Assembly: GCF_020536995.1 (NCBI RefSeq)
Contig: NC_068355.1
Span: 7,870,829-7,934,828, forward strand
DNA from: Dreissena polymorpha
Lineage: Eukaryota > Mollusca > Bivalvia > Myida > Dreissenidae
Length of the DNA: 64,000 nt
Direction: 5' to 3'
In this document: piece by piece, positions 55,449-64,000 of the stretch
Position numbering within the stretch: position 1 is the first letter of the stretch
How the letters are laid out: each line of letters begins with the position of its first letter
The notes under the pieces: generated by a model
What the model saw: the letters and a program-made list of their open reading frames with translations, nothing else
Database searches by the model: none
Told to the model about the DNA's origin: nothing
Position numbers and translations under genes: made by a program

Positions 55449-55679
55449 GTATAATATACAATTTAACAAATTACCGTTTCGAGTGTTTTTGTTTTGAATG
55501 TTTTCGCGAGGCGGAATTAACATCTGCGCATGCGCATATTATTTAAATACTACTATTTTTCTGCGCGATTATTTAAATTAAAATTATCTCTTGAAAATAA
55601 CTACATATTAATCATAGTATATACATTATTGAAAACAAAGCAATATCAAAAACAGAATTTTCAAAAAATGTGCGCCCGA

Positions 55680-56575
55680 TAGCTGATTTTGTCCTTTGTT
55701 GGGCGGCCCAAATGGGACCCGTATGGGACCCATATGGGCTGCATATTATTTGCTTATGCATTGATTTTATATTTTTGGGTAAAATATTAGCAGTTGAGAT
55801 CAAGTTTGTCATATATACGTTTTAAGAAATTAGTCTTTAATCAAATAAATAAAAGTTTATATCTTTTTCCTGATAGCGCAATAATATGGGACCTATATGG
55901 GACCCTTAATGGCATTCCCATATGGGCTAACCCATAAAGGTCCCAAATGACTCCCATTTGGGCTTACCCATATGAGTTTGCCCAGAAACAGCCCGGTAGC
56001 TGATTTTGTGCTTTGTTGGGCGGCCCAAATGGGACCTATATGGACTGCATATTATTTGATTATGCATTGATTTTCTATTTTCGGGTAAAATATTAGCAGT
56101 TTAGATCAAGTTAGTCCAGCATATGTTTTAAGAAATGAGTTTTTAATCAAATAAATACAAGTTTACATCTTTTTCGTGATAGCGCAATAATTTGGGACCT
56201 ATATGGGACCCTTATCGGCATTCCCACATGGGCAAGCCCATATAGCCCCCAAATGACTCCCATATGGGACCCGTATGGGACCCATATGGGCCGCATATTA
56301 TTTGCTTATGCATTGATTTCTATTTTTGGGTAAAATATTAGCAGTTTAGATCAAGTAAGCCCTACATACGTTTTAAGAAATGAGTTTTTAATCAAATAAA
56401 TACAAGTTTACATATTTTCCCGATAGCGCAATAATATGGGACCTATATGGGACCCTTGTGGGCATTCCCATATGGGCTAGCCCATATTGGTCCCAAATGA
56501 CTCCCATATGGGCTTACCCATATGGTTTGCCCAGAAACAGCCCATATGGGACCCATATGTGCATGTTTGCTGGGA
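55680..56575 (+). repeat. GGGACCCATATGGG repeat, about three long units
   Basis: Units of about 270-330 bp share TATTATTTGCTTATGCATTG, GGTAAAATATTAGCAGTT, TTTTAATCAAATAAATACAA and TGATAGCGCAATAATATGGG. ATGGGACC and CATATGGG palindromes lie at the joints. The end GTGCATGTTTGCTGGGAT is the complement of the CCCAGCAAACA opening at 48568, so both belong to one family. Confidence 0.75.
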
Positions 56576-59220
<2,645 letters not shown>

Positions 59221-59248
59221 GCAGAGACGTAGATAACTACGTCTCTGC
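59221..59248. repeat. Perfect 12-bp stem hairpin
   Basis: GCAGAGACGTAG and CTACGTCTCTGC flank ATAA. The phrase CAGAGACGTAGATAAC recurs at 61854, followed there by a second hairpin (GTAGATAA/TTATCTAC). Confidence 0.85.
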
Positions 59249-60800
59249 ATACAGTAACGTAAGACAAGGGGAATGTCCCATTCGAACAGATCCGACATAA
59301 TTGACCAGTCGCCAAATTATCGATCGCTCCGCCCACATAGTCACGTGGTCTAGTGATTAGAAAACTCCGACAAGCAGATCGCAATGGTAGCGGATAAGGC
59401 GAGTGAAATACTATTTTTATAACGATGTATCATGCTATTTTCTACAAGCATGATTCTACAAGTATATTTTACACCTGAAGTCGCTAAAGCTGGCTTAGTC
59501 GCGTTGAAATTACCTTTTTATTGTTTTTACTTTAGTTAAAACAATATTTAAGTTAACAATTTATAATGATTTCCCTTGTCTATGATCCCCAGAAAATAAA
59601 TATATAATTGGAAATTATTCAAGTAATTAAATAGTTTTCTTTTCTTGTGTACAGTAAATAAGAATACCTAAATGTTCCTTTATTCTGAGATCCGCGCAAC
59701 ATACTGTCATTTATTTATTATTGACAATTACGCTGAGATTATTAATAAGCACGTGTGGCAATTATTATATTGTCCAAACTGCTAAAGAATATTGTGCATC
59801 AACCGGTTTAACAAGTTGTATAGAACACACAACTGTTGTGGTCAAACTATGTATGGTGTTTGTTTTCTCATTACTCGTTCATATGTCCAGGAAATAAAGG
59901 TAAAATAATGACCTTTTATAAAGTAGGTATATCACCTACAATTTTGAATAATGATCAAACAGTAATGATCAGGCATTAAATATAAAATCTGTGTAAACTA
60001 TTTAAAATTACGTCCATTCCATATGATCGACACGCTTTGTTTGTCGGACAAAATGGCGGCCAGATAAGCATTGCTGAGGGGTGTGTGAAAAATCGATATC
60101 TGATTGGCTGATCGGAAAATTTGATTGACAGGTGGCGACTGGTTAATTGTATCTAATGTCACGTGGCATAAAGCTGCCTTTCTATTGGACTTTCTATGTT
60201 TATTTGCAAGTACACTACATCTGATACATAGATTATAAAAACGCGTATTATGCTGTTGACAAACAAATAAGTTATGTTTGACTGTAATTTCGAAATAAGG
60301 GCTTATTTAAAGAAATCAATGAGTGACAAAACCATTGTTGAATATCACTATTACTTGTACTGATTTAACTAATAAGTAAAGCGTTGGAACTCTTTTCCAG
60401 AAATCATTTATAAACATGTCTTTTTAAGATGATATTTAAAATAATTTTTCACACTTGAGCTTTATCAGACAATGCAAATACGCAGTTTTGGTAGGTCATT
60501 ATTTGTGTCGTATCTACTTAGAACAAATTTATGGTGTTATCAATTCAACAATTTGTGTGGATATATTTGCTTATGACATTATCCGAAAGATTGGTTATAA
60601 AATTCATGCTTTCGATATTTGCAAATGAAAGTGTCATTCCCCGTCCACCAATGCGAGAAGACAACAAAACGATTTTACAGAATCATGGTAGGATTACCAT
60701 ACATGTTTTGTCATTCGTAATTCTAAAAATAAAATATGCTTGAGGTATATTCAAATTAACTTCTTATCAGAAAAACGGACAAATTGATAATGTCGGACGA
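59249..60800. other. AT-rich region, nothing seen
   Basis: No coding exon, RNA gene or repeat end recognised. Confidence 0.4.
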
Positions 60801-60915
60801 CATATCTAATTTATTTATAGCAATATTTAAAGTCACAACAACCTTACTTCATGAATACATATCTAATTTATTTATAGCAATATTTAAAGTCACAACAACC
60901 TTACTTCATGAATAC
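60801..60915. repeat. 57-bp perfect tandem duplication
   Basis: CATATCTAATTTATTTATAG to CTTACTTCATGAATA occurs twice without differences, so it is recent. Confidence 0.9.
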
Positions 60916-62284
60916 AGGGAGTACAACTCAGTTACGATAAATATATGCGTGTACATTCCCTTTGTAAATAGAGTTTATGTAAGGGTAGTATCCAACTAGT
61001 TACGTGGCCATTAGTATCCCAGTGTGACCCAAATTCGACAATGTAACGATTACATGAAGCAATATTTAGCAAATAATGAAAGAAATAATGAAATGTTTAA
61101 TAGCACAAAATAATAATTTTAAACTCGGCTGTATTAATTTGAAATGATTCCAAGACAATAATCATCCATTTAATCAATACAAATAGAACTTCGTCGAATT
61201 TAGGTGTCGTCGAATTTGGGTTGCGGTAGGATATTATAACCGTTTATGCGTCTTTCTGTCAGATAGAGTTAGTTCTGCTGCTGATTTTTCTAATGCTGCT
61301 AATGGGAAGGCTAATGCTTATTATCAAAATGATGATTTAAATAATCGCCATGAATATGACGATTCGATTACTCAAGCTTTTTTGGGAAAAAAACAACTAT
61401 ATAAAAATAACTTATATACCAGTATTGTTCAAGTTATTTCGTGATTAACAAGTCAAACAAGTGTTGCGGGTAAATACAGGGAAACTGTCCCAAATCCTTT
61501 GAAATACGGATACTGTCGGCACCGAGCAGCGGTGTCGGAAACGATTTTTGTCATTTTTATACATTACAAATCTTTGTTATAATAGAAATCCGCATGAACC
61601 GGAAATCAGACGATTTTATCGGAAATGTTATATCACTTCGCTGTATAAGACAAGCAACCACTGAGCAGTGTAGTATGTTTAGTGGGAATTCGCTGAACGC
61701 AGATGGATCAAACCAATTATTGTGAATTTATAAAATACGAATAAACTGTCTTAACTTTTATACGTATTTTTCATTTTAATTTATAAATAAAATTTAGTAA
61801 TCACGTCTCATCAATATGAAAAGAATACGGTGTGTATTATAGCATTGCTCGGACAGAGACGTAGATAACATATTATCTACCTTTCTGCTCGGAACCATTA
61901 TAATAGCTGCGCAAAGGTGCTAGATTTGTGGCATGTAACCTAAATGGATCTCTTGTAAGAATTGTGGGTATTATTAATGGCCGAAGATGCATTTCAGTTC
62001 CGATCTGGTATGATTTAAATTAAAATGTAAACAGTAATCCTAGTTCCAATAGAAACAATACAAATCTCAAGACTCAATGACTTTATTGCAATTGTATTCC
62101 AGATTTCCTTTTGTTGTATGAAAATTCATATTTTTGAAGACTATTTGTAAAAAAACAACCGTATCCCAGTCCTGACGTGCAAACAATTTTGCCATTAACG
62201 TGTTTTTTTGGACCCTTAACTAGTTCTTCTTCATTTAAATCTTAAATGCTTTGAGTTTTTATGAGTACCTACGTACAGTTTAAT
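60916..62284. other. AT-rich region with one small hairpin
   Basis: GTAGATAA/TTATCTAC at 61861-61880 follows CAGAGAC. No gene is seen. Confidence 0.4.
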
Positions 62285-62327
62285 GTTAATTCCGAGCGTG
62301 GCACCCGTTATGCGGTGCTCTTGTTTT
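62285..62327 (-). repeat. Family D 5' end, truncated
   Basis: On the minus strand it reads AACAAGAGCACCGCATAACG then GGTGCCACGCTC, close to the head at 14857. No tandem units or tail follow. Confidence 0.5.
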
Positions 62328-63180
62328 AGAAACAATCAATTGGGATTTTTTTGAAAGGAATGGGGAAATTAGTATTTTTCTCCTATTTGTGGAAGTGCTG
62401 TTTTGCGGTACTTTTTAAAGAAGGAAAAAATCGCTGATTTTCATAAACCTTTGACTTGTTTGAAACTTGGATTAATATCATCATCCTGCAAGCACACCAT
62501 ATCAAGTAAATTATTAGCTGAAATAATTCGCGTTTAGAATAAATCTGAACGCTGAAACTCTGGTCTGTAAAAACCATAAAAAAAAAATCCAATACTTTTA
62601 TAGGAATTACAGTATTTACAAGTGTATATATCAAAAATCTACCCGTTGTTTGAAAAACATGAACTTAGATCGCAAAAAATACCTGTATTTGTTCGGAATC
62701 ATAGAAATAGAACGATAATTTTCTCAAAGGCAACCATTTTGGCATTTTGTATAGAATAAATTAGTTACAGTGGGATCAATGATCGGTACCATAGCTATTT
62801 CGTACATATTACTGTCAATTCTAATATTTTGAGTTATAATTCTACTTTTGCTTCTTCTTCTTCTTATGAATATGATTATTATTTCCAATATTATTTCTTA
62901 CTGTTCTGCGCATATTGCACACTTAATTTTTTTGTTCGAGCTCAGTTACAAACATAGTTGAATTTAACATCCAGTTTGATAGAGATGTTAGATGTGGAGC
63001 TCACATTCACCAAGGGAGATAACATGAACCTTTACTATACAAGGATTTATAAAGGATTAAACAAACTTGGATATATTGTTTATTAACATATAAATTTCGA
63101 TATATTTTGCTCAATATATACTATTTAGGCAACGTTCTGTCATAATAATCACTAATATGTGTGTATTTAAATTCAGGAGT
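62328..63180. other. AT-rich region, nothing seen
   Basis: A CTTCTTCTTCTTCTTAT run lies near 62851. No gene recognised. Confidence 0.4.
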
Positions 63181-63424
63181 GACAGGGGTTGAAGAATTTT
63201 TCCAGAGCCACTCGCCCTGCAGGGCGAGTAGGCCTGACAATCCACTCGCCCTTCACTTTAACCCTTTCCCTGATGGACTTCTTATCTGATCTGCCACTCC
63301 AGGCCAATACCAGTCCTGCTGTTCTGATAACAGTGACTCCATATACAGCTGATAAGCCTGACTACACCATCTCAATATGGTTATTGGGAAAATAATGGAA
63401 AAATTCTCAACTGTTACACCTGTC
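63181..63424. mobile_element. Small inverted-repeat element (MITE-like), 244 bp
   Basis: Left end GACAGGGGTTGAAGAATTTT; right end on the minus strand GACAGGTGTAACAGTTGAGA then ATTTTTCCA. Inside, CACTCGCCCTGCAGGGCGAG is a perfect small palindrome. Target duplication is not clear. Confidence 0.5.
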
Positions 63425-63912
63425 TTGTTTAGGCTTTATTTTCACTTAGTTGCTTGCATTTCACATCATTTGTGTCAATGTAAATATTGTAGAGAAATAA
63501 ATTCTCCTTCCAACCATATAAATTTTAAGTCTGTATTCTAATAAATAATACAAGGATATAACAAGTAATACAAGCGTATGCGAATGCAACAGGAAATGCA
63601 GTGAGAACCCCACCTTAAAATATTGAATTGTATACTGAAAAATTAGGCGATTAATATTTTGATTTGTCGGCATTTTGTTTCATTTCAGACTCCATGCAGT
63701 TTAACGATCATAATCTCTGTGCTTTATTACCCATACTCGTTAGTTTCTGGACACATGTGCTACTGAAAATAGCCACTGCGATTGCGTTTTATGGCCAAAA
63801 CAAGCACACAGTGTCTAGGACCCGTATTTTGTATCCCTAAATGTTAGATAAGCACCTACACTAATAATTATTATGTTGGTCAGTACAAAAGGCTTACTGG
63901 AAACCGCCGACT
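63425..63912. other. AT-rich region, nothing seen
   Basis: No gene or repeat boundary recognised. Confidence 0.4.
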
Positions 63913-64000
63913 CAGGGCTTCCCCTGGCTCAAAAATTTCTTTAGCCAACATTTTAGCCAATTAGATTTTTTTGTAGCCAAATTTTAGAAACTGTAGCCAA
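63913..64000 (+). mobile_element. Start of a probable hAT-like repeat, cut by the window edge
   Basis: CAGGGCTTCCCCTGGCTCAA is a CAG-type terminus like those of the other hAT-like elements here, followed by three spaced TAGCCAA phrases. The other end lies outside. Confidence 0.4.

Overview
The window looks like nuclear DNA of a mollusc, most likely a bivalve. It is AT-rich and intron-rich, has very few coding exons, and is packed with interspersed repeats whose form I associate with bivalve genomes: cassettes that begin AACAAG(A)G, carry tandem units of roughly 150-180 bp, and end in a short hairpin followed by AAAA. The species cannot be named from the sequence alone.

Host genes are sparse. 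Three spliced exons of EIF3M (translation initiation factor 3 subunit M) lie on the minus strand at 24.2, 16.8 and 14.5 kb; their phases join perfectly, and the rest of the gene lies outside the window or was not found. On the plus strand, three exons of a C-type lectin domain (41.4, 42.6 and 43.1 kb) also join in phase, but the last one seems to need a one-base shift to keep its conserved end. A DUF4806-like C-terminal segment lies on the minus strand at 54.1-54.3 kb. Several tRNA-like sequences occur; all look degenerate or repeat-borne.

Layout: 0-5.4 kb, nested tandem-cassette repeats and small hAT-like elements. 5.4-13.3 kb, a three-level nest: a nearly complete DIRS-type tyrosine-recombinase retrotransposon (a fossil with about three breaks) inside a hAT-like element, itself inside a tandem cassette. 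14.4-24.3 kb, the EIF3M exons, whose introns hold a head-to-tail train of cassettes. 25.9-35.8 kb, a large inverted duplication (foldback) whose arms serve as each other's empty sites for later insertions. 36-49 kb, mostly AT-rich sequence with the lectin exons and three copies of a terminal-inverted-repeat element that carries a tRNA-like core. 49.7-53.7 kb, two nested hAT-like elements with a cassette dimer inside. 54-64 kb, the DUF4806-like exon, GGGACCCATATGGG-type repeats, a TA microsatellite, small hairpins, and long AT-rich stretches in which I see nothing.

The most striking structure is repeat architecture: several sequence-unrelated cassette families share one plan and often carry TGACCTTGACCTT, a match to the FTZ-F1/SF-1/ERR extended half-site. 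The reciprocal empty sites and precise short target duplications allow the insertion order to be read directly.
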